Positions 22,443 through 32,140 are shown, numbered from the stretch's first letter. The stretch: DNA of 64,000 bases from Variovorax fucosicus (GCF_030316825.1 NZ_JASZYU010000004.1:62001-126000); one strand, 5' to 3'. Notes: a model not told the origin generated them from the letters alone. Numbers and translations: made by a program.

Positions 22443-23777
22443 ATGCGCAACCCTGATTCGAAGCACCAGGTCGTCATCGTCGGCGGCGGCGCCGGCGGGC
22501 TGGAGCTCGCCACGCGCCTCGGCGATTCGCTGGGCAAGCACGGCGAGGCGGACATCACGCTGATCGACAAGAACCGCACGCATGTGTGGAAGCCGAAGCT
22601 GCACGAGATCGCCTCCGGCAGCATGGACATGAGTGCGCACGAAGTCGACTACCTGGCGCAGGCGCACTGGCATCGTTTCCGGTTCCGGCTGGGCGAGCTG
22701 ACGGCGATCGACCGCGAGCGGCGCGAAGTGCACGTCGCGCCCTATCTGGACGACGAAGGCCGGCTGGTCACCCCCGCGCGTGCCTTCGCCTACGACACGC
22801 TGGTGGTTTCAGTTGGCAGCCTGAGCAACGATTTCGGAACGCCCGGCGTGCGCGAACACGGGCTCAGGCTCGAATCGAAGGTGGATGCGCAGCGCTTTCA
22901 CGCACGCATGGTCAATGCCTGCATCCGCGCGCATGCCCAGACCACGCCGTTGCGGCCGGAGCAGTTGCATGTGGCGATCATCGGCGCCGGTGCCACGGGT
23001 GTCGAACTGGCCGCCGAACTGCACCGCACCACCCGCGAGGTCGTGGCCTACGGGCTGGACCGCGTGGATGCCGAGAAAGACATCCAGGTCAGCGTCATCG
23101 AGGCTGCCGATCGGGTGTTGCCGGCGCTGCCGCCGCGCATGTCGGCAGCAACCGAGGCGCTGCTGCGCAAGCTCGGTGTGGACGTGCATACCTCGGCCAA
23201 GGTGGCCGAGGTTCTGCCCGAAGGCGTGCGACTTGCCGACGGCAGGATCTTGCCGGCTGAGCTGGTGGTGTGGGCGGCCGGCGTCAAGGCGCCCGACTTG
23301 CTCAAGGAGATCGCGGGGCTGGAAACCAACCGCAGCAACCAGCTCGTGGTGCTGCCGACCCTGCAGACCACGCGCGACCCGGACATCTTTGCCATGGGCG
23401 ACTGCGCGCAGTGCGCCTGGCCCGAGGCCAACGACGGCAAGGGCGGGTTCGTGCCGCCGCGCGCGCAGGCGGCCCACCAGCAGGCCTCGCACGTCGCGGC
23501 GCAGATCCGGCGCCGCCTGGCCGGCAAGCCGCTCAAGAACTACCGCTATCGCGACTTCGGCTCGCTCGTGTCGCTCGGCGAATTCAGCACCGTCGGCAAC
23601 ATGATGGGCGGATTGATCGGCGGCAACCTGATGATCGAAGGCAGCTTCGCGCGCCTGATGTACATCTCGCTCTACAAGATGCACGAGCTCGCACTGCACG
23701 GCTTCGTCAAGGTCGCGCTCGACACGCTCGCCCGCCTGATCACGCGGCGCACCGAACCCCACGTCAAGCTGCACTGA
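22443..23777 (+). CDS. ndh: type II NADH dehydrogenase (NDH-2)
   Basis: 444 residues with two dinucleotide folds: FAD-binding VVIVGGGAGGLELATRLG near residue 9 and NADH-binding AIIGAGATGVELAAELH near 180. The AMGDCAQC segment is the FAD-contacting C-terminal part, and the tail (after about 390) has the amphipathic membrane-binding helices typical of NDH-2. It oxidises NADH and reduces ubiquinone without pumping protons. The ATG at 22443 is 32 bp after dctA; a longer frame upstream overlaps dctA and was rejected. Confidence 0.92.
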   Translation: MRNPDSKHQVVIVGGGAGGLELATRLGDSLGKHGEADITLIDKNRTHVWKPKLHEIASGSMDMSAHEVDYLAQAHWHRFRFRLGELTAIDRERREVHVAPYLDDEGRLVTPARAFAYDTLVVSVGSLSNDFGTPGVREHGLRLESKVDAQRFHARMVNACIRAHAQTTPLRPEQLHVAIIGAGATGVELAAELHRTTREVVAYGLDRVDAEKDIQVSVIEAADRVLPALPPRMSAATEALLRKLGVDVHTSAKVAEVLPEGVRLADGRILPAELVVWAAGVKAPDLLKEIAGLETNRSNQLVVLPTLQTTRDPDIFAMGDCAQCAWPEANDGKGGFVPPRAQAAHQQASHVAAQIRRRLAGKPLKNYRYRDFGSLVSLGEFSTVGNMMGGLIGGNLMIEGSFARLMYISLYKMHELALHGFVKVALDTLARLITRRTEPHVKLH

Positions 23778-23820
23778 CCGGTGCAGCCTGCCATTTCATT
23801 CGCAACCCAAGGAGACTCTC

Positions 23821-25005
23821 GTGACAGACGATATCGTGATTGTGGCGGCCCAACGCACGGCGGTGGGCAAGTTCGGCGGTGCACTCGCCGGTACGGCGGC
23901 GGTCGACCTGGGCGCCCATGTGGTGAAGGGCCTGCTCGCCCGGGCCGGCGTGCCGGCTGATGCGGTCTCCGAGGTCATCATGGGCCAGGTTCTCGCGGCT
24001 GGTGCCGGCCAGAACCCGGCACGCCAGACCGTGCTCAAGGCCGGCTTGCCCATCGGCGTGCCGGGCCTGACCATCAACGCGGTCTGCGGCTCGGGCCTGA
24101 AGGCGGTGATGCTGGCGGCGCAAGCGGTTGCCACGGGCGACAGCGAGATCGTGATCGCCGGCGGGCAGGAGAACATGAGCGCCGCGCCGCACGTGCTGCC
24201 GAACTCGCGCAACGGCCAGCGCATGGGCGACTGGAAGCTGGTGGACACCATGATCGTGGACGGCCTGTGGGACGTCTACAACCAGTACCACATGGGCATC
24301 ACGGCCGAGAACGTGGCCAAGAAGTACGGCATCACGCGCGACATGCAGGACGCACTGGCGCTGGCCTCGCAGCAGAAGGCCGCGGCAGCGCAGGACGCGG
24401 GGCGCTTCGGCGACGAGATCCTGCCCTTCAGCATTGCGCAGAAGAAGGGCGACCCGATCGTCTTCGACAAGGACGAGTTCATCAACCGCAAGACCAATGC
24501 CGAAGGCCTGGCGGGCCTGCGCCCGGCGTTCGACAAGGCCGGCGGCGTGACCGCCGGCAACGCCTCGGGCCTGAACGACGGCGCCGCCGCCGTGATGGTG
24601 ATGACGGCCAAGAAGGCCGCCGCGCTCGGCCTGCAGCCGCTGGCCGTGATCCGCGCTTATGCGACCGCGGGCCTCGACCCGTCGCTGATGGGCATGGGCC
24701 CGGTGCCCGCCTCGCAACTGGCCCTCAAGAAAGCCGGCTGGAAGGCGCAAGACCTGGATCTCATGGAGATCAACGAAGCCTTCGCGGCGCAGGCCTGTGC
24801 GGTCAACCGCGAGATGGAGTGGGACACCAGCAAGATCAACGTCAACGGTGGCGCCATTGCCATCGGCCACCCGATCGGCGCTTCGGGCTGCCGCGTGCTG
24901 GTGACGCTGCTGCACGAGATGCGCCGCCGCGGCGCGAACAAGGGCCTGGCCTCGCTGTGTATCGGCGGCGGCATGGGCGTTGCGCTGGCGGTGGAACGCG
25001 CCTGA
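23821..25005 (+). CDS. phaA: acetyl-CoA acetyltransferase (beta-ketothiolase), copy 2
   Basis: 394 residues, GTG start with AAGGAG seven bases upstream. All catalytic residues are present (Cys in NAVCGSG, His in GHPIGASG, Cys in CIGGG). It heads the group thiolase - acetoacetyl-CoA reductase - phasin-like gene, an alternative phaAB unit. The middle of the gene is almost identical in DNA to copy 1 (only one mismatch over 24166-24327), while the N-terminal third and the parts around residues 185-215 differ, a pattern suggesting gene conversion between the copies. Confidence 0.95.
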   Translation: MTDDIVIVAAQRTAVGKFGGALAGTAAVDLGAHVVKGLLARAGVPADAVSEVIMGQVLAAGAGQNPARQTVLKAGLPIGVPGLTINAVCGSGLKAVMLAAQAVATGDSEIVIAGGQENMSAAPHVLPNSRNGQRMGDWKLVDTMIVDGLWDVYNQYHMGITAENVAKKYGITRDMQDALALASQQKAAAAQDAGRFGDEILPFSIAQKKGDPIVFDKDEFINRKTNAEGLAGLRPAFDKAGGVTAGNASGLNDGAAAVMVMTAKKAAALGLQPLAVIRAYATAGLDPSLMGMGPVPASQLALKKAGWKAQDLDLMEINEAFAAQACAVNREMEWDTSKINVNGGAIAIGHPIGASGCRVLVTLLHEMRRRGANKGLASLCIGGGMGVALAVERA

Positions 25006-25039
25006 ACCATTTTTTTGTCACACAACGAGGAGCACATCA

Positions 25040-25798
25040 ATGAGCGAACAACAAGGCAAGCAGCAGGTGGTGCTGGTCACCGGTGGCATGGGTGGCCTGG
25101 GCGAGACGATCTCCACCAAGATGGTGGACGCGGGCTACAAGCTCGCGGTGACCTACTCGCCGGGCAACAAGACGCATGCGGACTGGGTGGCGCAGATGAA
25201 GGGGCGCGGCTACGAGATCCTGGCCGTGCCCTGCGACGTGGCCGACTACGGATCGTGCACGCAGGCGGTGGCCGACGTCGTCGCGAAGCTGGGCCCGGTC
25301 GACGTGCTGGTCAACAACGCCGGCATCACGCGCGACATGACCTTCAAGAAGATGGACCGCGTCAACTGGGACGCCGTGCTGCGCACCAACCTCGACAGCC
25401 TGTTCAACATGAGCAAGCAGGTCGCCGACGGCATGGTCGATCGCGGCTGGGGCCGCATCATCAACGTCTCGTCGGTGAACGGCTCCAAGGGCGCGTTCGG
25501 CCAGACCAACTACTCCGCGGCCAAGGCCGGCGTGCACGGTTTCACCAAGGCGCTGGCGCTCGAGGTGGCGAAGAAGGGTGTCACCGTCAACACGATCTCG
25601 CCCGGCTACATCGGCACGAAGATGGTCACGGCGATCCCGAAGGAAGTGCTCGACAGCAAGATCCTGCCGCACATCCCGGTTGGCCGGCTCGGCAAGCCCG
25701 AGGAAGTGGCGGGCCTGATCATCTACCTCGCCTCGGAAGAAGCGGCATTCGTCACCGGTGCCAATATCGCCATCAATGGCGGTCAGCACATGCAATGA
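25040..25798 (+). CDS. phaB: acetoacetyl-CoA reductase, copy 1
   Basis: 252-residue short-chain dehydrogenase making (R)-3-hydroxybutyryl-CoA from acetoacetyl-CoA with NADPH. Cofactor motif TGGMGGLGE near residue 15, NNAG near 95, catalytic Ser in NVSSVNG, and Tyr/Lys in QTNYSAAKAG. ATG at 25040 follows GAGGAG. A short T-run (25010-25018) lies between the thiolase and this gene without a convincing stem. A second phaB of 245 residues is at 34445. Confidence 0.95.
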   Translation: MSEQQGKQQVVLVTGGMGGLGETISTKMVDAGYKLAVTYSPGNKTHADWVAQMKGRGYEILAVPCDVADYGSCTQAVADVVAKLGPVDVLVNNAGITRDMTFKKMDRVNWDAVLRTNLDSLFNMSKQVADGMVDRGWGRIINVSSVNGSKGAFGQTNYSAAKAGVHGFTKALALEVAKKGVTVNTISPGYIGTKMVTAIPKEVLDSKILPHIPVGRLGKPEEVAGLIIYLASEEAAFVTGANIAINGGQHMQ

Positions 25799-25808
25799 GC
25801 AAGCCATC

Positions 25809-26489
25809 ATGATCCTCAAGAACGGCATCGATCAGGTCGCGCTGATCAACAAATTCACCGAAGCCTCGGCCAAGCAGGGCGAGTCGATCCGCAAGACGGT
25901 GCACGAAGCGACGCTCAAGGCGCTGCAGGGTCGCGAGCTCACGCTGGCGAACATCCGGCAGGTGCTGGGCTCGGTCACCAAGGCGGCCTCGGCCGGTGCG
26001 GCGGGGAGCTCGCTGCCGGCGCCCGACGTGGAAAATCTGCTCGGCAAGGTCTTTGCCGGCATGGATGGCGCGCTGGAGCAGGCCGTGCTGGCCAACCAGC
26101 GTGCGCTGCAGCAGCTGGTCGAGCAGGGCGTGAGCCTGCGCGAAACGCAGCTCAAGAAGGCGCTGGCCGACATCGAGAAGATGGAGGACGCGCTGTTCGC
26201 CACCGTGCGCAAGGCTGCAACGGCCGCGGGTGCAGCTGCCGGTGCGCCGCTGGAAGGGCCGTGGGCCGGTGTTTTCAAGTCCGCGCAGGGCAAGGGGACC
26301 GACACCGGCGCGCAGGCCACGGCCACCGTCGAGCGCCTGATGGAAGACGCGCAAAAGAGCATGCGCGACGGACGCGCGATGGGCCTGCGTGCGTCACAGG
26401 CGCTGATCGACAGCTACTCGACGCTGGTCAGCGGCGTGCTGATCGGCATGTCCGAGGCATTGAAGCAGGGCGGTGCCGCCAAGCGCTGA
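25809..26489 (+). CDS. phasin-like helical protein, probably PHA-associated
   Basis: 226 residues, almost entirely predicted helix and rich in Ala, Gln, Lys and Glu, with no signal peptide, no transmembrane segment and no catalytic motif. The N-terminal MILKNGIDQVALINKFTEAS and repeated amphipathic stretches are like granule-coating phasins, and the gene follows phaA-phaB by 10 bp. It does not show the classic phasin_2 entry, so it may be a different family (possibly a DUF6781-type protein). Role at the PHB granule is inferred from context. Confidence 0.7.
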   Translation: MILKNGIDQVALINKFTEASAKQGESIRKTVHEATLKALQGRELTLANIRQVLGSVTKAASAGAAGSSLPAPDVENLLGKVFAGMDGALEQAVLANQRALQQLVEQGVSLRETQLKKALADIEKMEDALFATVRKAATAAGAAAGAPLEGPWAGVFKSAQGKGTDTGAQATATVERLMEDAQKSMRDGRAMGLRASQALIDSYSTLVSGVLIGMSEALKQGGAAKR

Positions 26490-26498
26490 AATGCGACG

Positions 26499-27887
26499 AT
26501 GGACGCCCTGATCCTCGCCCGCATGCAGTTCGCGGCCAACATCACTTTCCACATCCTGTTTCCGACCATCAGCATCGCGCTGGGCTGGCTGCTGCTGTTC
26601 TTTCGCTGGCGCTGGCTGCGCACGCGCGGCGTCGATGCGCAGCTGGCCCAGGGCTGGCTCGATGCGTACCGCTTCTGGACCAAGGTGTTCGCGCTGACTT
26701 TCGCGCTCGGCGTGGTCAGCGGCATCACCATGAGCTTCCAGTTCGGCACGAACTGGCCGGGCTTCATGGAGAAGGTGGGCAATGTGGCGGGCCCGCTGCT
26801 GGGGTACGAAGTGCTCACGGCCTTCTTCCTCGAAGCCGGATTTCTCGGCGTGATGCTGTTTGGCCACGAGAAGGTCGGCGAGCGGGTGCATCTGATGTCG
26901 ACCTTCATGGTGGCCTTCGGCACCACGCTGTCGGCGTTCTGGATCCTGGCGCTGAACTCCTGGATGCAGACGCCCGCCGGGCACGAGATCATCGATGGCG
27001 AGTTCCACGTTGCCAGCTGGATGGCGGTGATCTTCAACCCCTCTTTTCCGTACCGCTTTGCGCACATGCTGCTGGCCTCGGCGCTTACCTGTGCGTTCCT
27101 CTTGATCGGCCTTTCGGCGTGGCAGGTGTTGCGCGGCGTGGGGCAGCGCAGTGCCGCGCGCGTGATGCGCGTGGGCCTCACGCTGGCGGCGGTGCTGATT
27201 CCGGTGCAGATCGTGGTGGGCGACATGCACGGCCTGAACACGCTCGAACACCAACCGGCCAAGATCGCGGCGATGGAGGGCGTGTGGGATACGGAGCGTG
27301 GTGCACCGCTGCTGCTGTTCGCCATTCCCGACGCGAAGGAGCGCAAGAACCACTTCGAGATCGCGATCCCCAACGGCGCGAGCCTGATCCTCACGCACAA
27401 GGTCGACGGCGAGCTCCGGGGCCTGAACGATTTCCCGGGCGCCCACCCGCCACCGCTGCCGATGTTCTTCGCCTTCCGCATCATGGTCGGCATGGGCATG
27501 CTGATGCTGGCCACGAGCTGGCTCGGCTGGTGGCTGTACCGGCGCGCGCAGTGGCAGCCGGCGCGGCTGCCGCGCGCGCTGCTCTGGCTTTTTGCAGGCA
27601 TGACCTTCTCCGGCTGGGTGGCCACGGTGGCGGGCTGGTACGTCACCGAGATCGGCCGCCAGCCCTACGTCGTCTACGGCCTGGTGCGCACGGCCGACGT
27701 GGTTTCCAGCGTGCCGTCCGCCATGATCGGGCTGACGCTGGCGCTCTACGTCGCGCTGTACCTCGCGCTGATCGTCGCCTACGTCGCCGTGCTGAAGTAC
27801 ATGGCCGAGAAGCCCGAGGCGCTGCTGCCATCCCCGGCGCCGTCCGATGTGGGCATCGCGGCGGTTCTCCAGGGAGGCCGCACATGA
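26499..27887 (+). CDS. cydA: cytochrome bd-type quinol oxidase subunit I, CIO-like
   Basis: 462 residues with about nine membrane helices. Starts with ILARMQFAANITFHILFPTISIALGW, whose His is the high-spin haem ligand, and includes the QF-NWPGF region and the GWYVTEIGRQPYVVYG signature. The periplasmic Q-loop is short, which fits the cyanide-insensitive (CIO) subgroup rather than the long-loop E. coli form. It oxidises ubiquinol and reduces oxygen to water. ATG 26499 lies 9 bp after the phasin-like gene; cydB overlaps its stop by 4 bp. Confidence 0.94.
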   Translation: MDALILARMQFAANITFHILFPTISIALGWLLLFFRWRWLRTRGVDAQLAQGWLDAYRFWTKVFALTFALGVVSGITMSFQFGTNWPGFMEKVGNVAGPLLGYEVLTAFFLEAGFLGVMLFGHEKVGERVHLMSTFMVAFGTTLSAFWILALNSWMQTPAGHEIIDGEFHVASWMAVIFNPSFPYRFAHMLLASALTCAFLLIGLSAWQVLRGVGQRSAARVMRVGLTLAAVLIPVQIVVGDMHGLNTLEHQPAKIAAMEGVWDTERGAPLLLFAIPDAKERKNHFEIAIPNGASLILTHKVDGELRGLNDFPGAHPPPLPMFFAFRIMVGMGMLMLATSWLGWWLYRRAQWQPARLPRALLWLFAGMTFSGWVATVAGWYVTEIGRQPYVVYGLVRTADVVSSVPSAMIGLTLALYVALYLALIVAYVAVLKYMAEKPEALLPSPAPSDVGIAAVLQGGRT

Positions 27888-28888
27888 ACGCGACGAGCTT
27901 CGACGCCGCATTGCCGGTGATCTTCATGGTGCTGATGGGCGTCTCGATGCTGGTCTACGTGATCAGCGACGGCTACGACCTCGGCGTGGGCATGCTGATG
28001 CACCGCGCCACCGATGCCGAGAAGGACGTGATGGTCGCCTCGATCGGCCCGTTCTGGGACGCCAACGAAACCTGGCTGGTGCTGGGCGTGGGCATCCTGC
28101 TGGTCGCGTTCCCGAAGGCGCACGGGCTGGTGCTGGGCGAGCTCTATCTGCCGGTGGCACTGATGCTGGTCGGGCTGACGCTGCGCGGCGTGGCCTTCGA
28201 CTTCCGGGTCAAGGCGCGCGACACGCACAAGCGCACCTGGGATCGCCTCTTCTTCGCCGGCTCGACGCTGGCCTCGGTGTCGCAGGGCTGGATGCTCGGG
28301 CGCTACGTGAGCGGTTTCGGCACCGGCTGGAACTACCCCGTCTTCGCGGCGGCGATCGCCGTGGCGCTGCCGATGGCCTATGTGCTGATGGGTGCGACCT
28401 GGCTGATCATGAAGACCGAGGGTGAACTGCAGGAGCGTGCCGTGCAGTGGGCGCGCACCGCCTGGGCGCCGATGGTCGGCGGCATGCTGCTGATCTCGAT
28501 GGCCACGCCCTGGGTCAGCAGCACGGTGCGCGAGCGCTGGTTCGCGCTGCCCGAGATCCTGGCGCTGGCGGCGATCCCGCTGATGACGGGCGTGGCGCTC
28601 CTAGCCGTGCGCGGCCTGCTCAACACGCGCATCGTGCGCGGGCCGGTGTGCTGGCTGCCCTTCGTGCTGCTGATCATGGTGTTCGTGCTCGGCTTCCTGG
28701 GGCTGGCCTACAGCATCTACCCCTACGTGGTGATCGACCGGCTCACGATCTGGCAGGCCGCGAGCAGCGCGCCCGCGCTCAAGGTGATCCTGGTGGGTGC
28801 ATGCATCTCGGTGCCGGCCATCGTGGGCTACACCGTGTTCTCCTACCGGGTTTTCCGCGGCAAGACCGGTGAACTGAGCTATGCCTGA
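27884..28888 (+). CDS. cydB: cytochrome bd-type quinol oxidase subunit II
   Basis: 334 residues, eight or nine membrane helices, starting FDAALPVIFMVLMGVSMLVYVISDGYDLGVG, with the GPFWDANETWL motif of CydB/CioB. The ATG overlaps the cydA TGA (ATGA), with AGGGAGG inside the cydA end, indicating coupled translation. No small cydX-like ORF was seen directly behind it; the next gene is dctB. Confidence 0.94.
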   Translation: MNATSFDAALPVIFMVLMGVSMLVYVISDGYDLGVGMLMHRATDAEKDVMVASIGPFWDANETWLVLGVGILLVAFPKAHGLVLGELYLPVALMLVGLTLRGVAFDFRVKARDTHKRTWDRLFFAGSTLASVSQGWMLGRYVSGFGTGWNYPVFAAAIAVALPMAYVLMGATWLIMKTEGELQERAVQWARTAWAPMVGGMLLISMATPWVSSTVRERWFALPEILALAAIPLMTGVALLAVRGLLNTRIVRGPVCWLPFVLLIMVFVLGFLGLAYSIYPYVVIDRLTIWQAASSAPALKVILVGACISVPAIVGYTVFSYRVFRGKTGELSYA

Positions 28889-28967
28889 GCAGCAGGTGCT
28901 GCGCCTGCCCGTGCATCACCGGGCTCCCACTGATGCGGCCGGCCCGGCCTTGTGCAATAACGGGCTC

Positions 28968-30737
28968 ATGCCTTCTGAAAAAACAAGCCGCTGGCGGGCC
29001 CTGCCGCGCTGGTGCGGCGGGCTGGCCCTCGTGGCCCTGGCGGCGCTGGCCGGCCATCAGGTGGCAATGCAGACCGGGTTGGCGCGGTTGCGCGACGCGG
29101 CCGACCACCGGCTCGACATGCTGGCGACCGGACTCGATGCCGACCTGGCCCGCTTCGACTACCTGCCCGCGCTGCTGGAGATGACGCCGATCGTTCCGGC
29201 GCTGCTCGGCACCCCCTCCGATGCGGGGCTGCGCGATGCCGTTAACCGCTACCTCGACGGCGTCGGCGCCGCGGCCGGCGCCGAGATGCTCTATGTGCTC
29301 GATGCCGCGGGAACCTCGCTGGCCGCGTCCGACTGGGATCGGCCCGGCACCACGGTCGGCCAGGATCTGTCGTTCCGGCCCTACGTGATCGACGCGCTGA
29401 GCCAGGGCCGGGGCCGCTTCTACGGCGTCGGCATCACCAGCCGGCGACCGGGCTACTACCTCTCCTATGCGCTGCGCCGTGACCAGCCCACGCGCGGCGT
29501 GGTCGCCGTCAAGGTCAACCTCGAGGAGACCGAGCGCGCCTGGCGCAAGCTGCCGGGCGACGTGCTGCTGATCGATCAGCGCGGTGTGGTGATCCTGTCC
29601 ACGCGCGAGAACCTGAAGTTCCGGCCGCTGCTGCCGCTCGACGGCCTGCAGCGGGCCGAGGTGCTGCGTTCCCGGCCCTATGGCGAGGCGGCGCTGCAGC
29701 CGCTGCAGTGGCGCCGCACCGAAGCCCTGGCCCGCGACGTGCAGGTCGTCGCGCTCGACGGGCAGGATCAGCTCGCCTCGGCGCGTTCGCTGCGGGGCGC
29801 GCCCTGGCAACTGGTCGTGCTCGACGAGATGACGCCGCTGCGCCTGGCGGCGCGCAATGGCGCCATCACGGCAGCCCTGGCAATGGCGGTGCTGCTGCTG
29901 GTGGCCGTCACGCTGTGGCAGCGCCGCCGTGCTGAGCGGCAGAAGCTGGCCAATCAGGCCGCGCTGCAGGCGGCGCACGACAGCCTCGAATCCACCGTGG
30001 TCGCACGCACCTCGGAACTGCGCGCGGCCCAGGGCGAGCTGGTGCATGCCGGCAAGATGGCGGCGCTCGGGCAGATGTCGGCCGGTGTGGTGCATGAGCT
30101 GAACCAGCCGCTGACCGCGATGCGCACGCTGTCCGAGAGCGCCGGCATCCTGCTCGACCACGATCGCCTCGACGACGTGCGCGGCAACCTGCAGCGCATC
30201 CGCGGCATGGTGGACCGTCTCGCGCGCCTCACGTCGCAGCTCAAGACCTTTGCGCACAAGAGCGAGTTGCCCCTTGCGCCGATCCAGCTGGCGCGCAGCA
30301 TTGCCGATGCACAGCTCATCGTCGCCGAGGCACTGAAGGAGCACGGCATTGCGGTGGAGGTCGACCTGAAACCGCCGACGCTGGGCGTCATGGCCGAGGA
30401 GGCGGCGCTGGGCAGCGTGCTCGTCAACCTGATGAGAAACGCGGTCGATGCCATGCAGCAGGCGCCGCGGCGCACGCTGCGCCTCGCCGCGCGATCGCAG
30501 AATGGCCGCGTGCTGCTTGCCGTGAGCGACACTGGTTCCGGAATCCCCGCCGACATCCTGCCGCGCCTGTTCGAGCCCTTCGTCACGAGCAAGCCGGCGG
30601 GCTCGGGGCTGGGCCTGGGTCTGCTGATCTCGGCCCAGCTGGTGCGGGCAATGGACGGTACGCTGCGCGCGTCCAACCCGCCCGAAGGCGGCGCGTGCTT
30701 CATCATCGATCTGCCCGCTGCCGCGACACAGGAATGA
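28968..30737 (+). CDS. dctB: C4-dicarboxylate sensor histidine kinase
   Basis: 589 residues: TM1 about residues 15-31, a periplasmic double-PAS (Cache) sensor with FRPYVIDALSQGRGRFYGVG and RRPGYYLSYA, TM2 about 300-318, a coiled linker, then the HisKA helix with phospho-acceptor His376 (GVVHELNQPLTAMR) and HATPase boxes NLMRNAVDA, DTGSGI and GSGLGLGL. This is the DctB arrangement. The ATG at 28968 gives a short cytoplasmic N-terminus; an upstream in-frame ATG at 28881 overlapping cydB would add 29 residues and cannot be excluded. dctD follows. Confidence 0.92.
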   Translation: MPSEKTSRWRALPRWCGGLALVALAALAGHQVAMQTGLARLRDAADHRLDMLATGLDADLARFDYLPALLEMTPIVPALLGTPSDAGLRDAVNRYLDGVGAAAGAEMLYVLDAAGTSLAASDWDRPGTTVGQDLSFRPYVIDALSQGRGRFYGVGITSRRPGYYLSYALRRDQPTRGVVAVKVNLEETERAWRKLPGDVLLIDQRGVVILSTRENLKFRPLLPLDGLQRAEVLRSRPYGEAALQPLQWRRTEALARDVQVVALDGQDQLASARSLRGAPWQLVVLDEMTPLRLAARNGAITAALAMAVLLLVAVTLWQRRRAERQKLANQAALQAAHDSLESTVVARTSELRAAQGELVHAGKMAALGQMSAGVVHELNQPLTAMRTLSESAGILLDHDRLDDVRGNLQRIRGMVDRLARLTSQLKTFAHKSELPLAPIQLARSIADAQLIVAEALKEHGIAVEVDLKPPTLGVMAEEAALGSVLVNLMRNAVDAMQQAPRRTLRLAARSQNGRVLLAVSDTGSGIPADILPRLFEPFVTSKPAGSGLGLGLLISAQLVRAMDGTLRASNPPEGGACFIIDLPAAATQE

Positions 30738-30738
30738 C

Positions 30739-30760
30739 AAGGAGTGAACAAGGAGTGAAC
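30739..30760 (+). repeat. 11-bp tandem duplication carrying the dctD ribosome site
   Basis: AAGGAGTGAAC occurs twice head-to-tail (30739-30749 and 30750-30760), directly before the GTG start of dctD at 30766. Each copy has a full Shine-Dalgarno sequence; the GTG codons inside the copies are out of frame with dctD. Confidence 0.85.
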
Positions 30761-30765
30761 AACAA

Positions 30766-32139
30766 GTGAGCGAAATCACCGCCATTCGGGTGCTGCTGGT
30801 CGAAGACGACGCCGACGTGCGTCTCAGCGTGACCCAGGCGCTGACCCTGGCCGGCTTCGAGGTCGAACCGTTTCCGAGCGTCGAACGCGCGCGCCCCCAC
30901 ATCAATTTCGGCGCACCGGTGGTCGTGGTCTGCGACGTGCGTCTGCCGGGCGTCAGCGGCACTGACTGGCTGCGCGAGGTGCGCACCATCGATGCCGAGC
31001 TGCCCGTGATTCTGGTGACCGGCCACGGCCACATCGCCATGGCCGTGGAGGCCATGCGCGAAGGCGCCTACGACTTCATCGAGAAGCCCTTCAGCTCCGA
31101 GCGGCTGGTCGCCATCGTGCGCCATGCCATCGAGCGCCGGCGGCTGACGCTGCAGGTGCGCTCGCTGCGCGATGCGCTCGAGAACTGGCACGGCATCCAG
31201 GCCGTTCTGATCGGCCGTTCCGCGCAGATGCAGCAGGTTCGCCGCACCGTGATGACGCTGGCCGAAACCTCGGCGGACGTGCTGATCTACGGCGAGACCG
31301 GCACCGGCAAGGAGCTCGTTGCCCGCTGCCTGCACGATCACAGCGAGCGCCGGCGACAGCACTTCGTGCCGCTCAATTGCGGCGGCCTGCCCGAGTCGCT
31401 GGCCGAGAGCGAGCTGTTCGGGCACGAGGCCGGGGCCTTCACCAGTGCCAACCGGATGCGGGTGGGAAAGTTCGAGTACGCAAACGGCGGCACGCTGTTT
31501 CTCGACGAAATCGAGAGCATGCCGATGGCGGTGCAGATCAAGCTGCTGCGCGCCCTGCAGGAGCGCACCGTGGAGCGCATCGGCTCGAACAAGGCCATTC
31601 CGTTCGACTGCCGCGTCGTCGCGGCGAGCAAGGACGACCTCAAGGATCTGAGCGATCGGCAGAAGTTCAGGGCCGACCTGTACTACCGGATCGGGGTCGC
31701 CTTCATCGAGCTGCCGCCGTTGCGCGAGCGGCGCGAAGACATCCCGTTGCTGTTCGAGCACTTCACCTTGCTGGCGGCCAGCCGGTATGAGCGCGCAGCA
31801 CCCGCACCGAGCCGCGCGCAACTGGCCGATCTGATGGCCTACGCCTGGCCGGGCAACGTGCGCGAATTGCGCAACGTGGCCGATCGCTTCGTGCTCGGCC
31901 TGCTGGGCGAACGCCTGACGCAGACCCGCGGAACCTTCGATCCGCCGGCCGGCCTGCCGCGCGGGCTGCCGCAGCAGGTCGAATCGTTCGAGCGCGCCGT
32001 GATCGTCGAGGAACTGCGGCGCCACCAGGGCGATCAGCCGGCCACGGCCAGTGCGCTTTCCATCCCGCGGCAGACGCTGCACGACAAGGTGCGCAAACTC
32101 GGTATTGCGGCCGAGGAGTTCAAATCGACCAGCGAGTGA
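30766..32139 (+). CDS. dctD: C4-dicarboxylate response regulator, sigma-54 activator
   Basis: 457 residues, GTG start. Receiver domain (1-120) with phosphoacceptor Asp57 (CDVRLPG), a sigma-54 AAA+ domain (about 150-375) with Walker A GETGTGKE (176-183), the sigma-54 contact loop GAFTSA near 223 and Walker B TLFLDEI, and a C-terminal Fis-type helix-turn-helix (SALSIPRQTLHDKVRKLGI). Phosphorylated by DctB, it should activate sigma-54 promoters such as the one found before dctA copy 2. Confidence 0.95.
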   Translation: MSEITAIRVLLVEDDADVRLSVTQALTLAGFEVEPFPSVERARPHINFGAPVVVVCDVRLPGVSGTDWLREVRTIDAELPVILVTGHGHIAMAVEAMREGAYDFIEKPFSSERLVAIVRHAIERRRLTLQVRSLRDALENWHGIQAVLIGRSAQMQQVRRTVMTLAETSADVLIYGETGTGKELVARCLHDHSERRRQHFVPLNCGGLPESLAESELFGHEAGAFTSANRMRVGKFEYANGGTLFLDEIESMPMAVQIKLLRALQERTVERIGSNKAIPFDCRVVAASKDDLKDLSDRQKFRADLYYRIGVAFIELPPLRERREDIPLLFEHFTLLAASRYERAAPAPSRAQLADLMAYAWPGNVRELRNVADRFVLGLLGERLTQTRGTFDPPAGLPRGLPQQVESFERAVIVEELRRHQGDQPATASALSIPRQTLHDKVRKLGIAAEEFKSTSE

Positions 32140-32140
32140 G

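Noticed and set aside
25010..25018. Terminator between phaA copy 2 and phaB copy 1
   Set aside because: Only a T-run; no stable stem precedes it.
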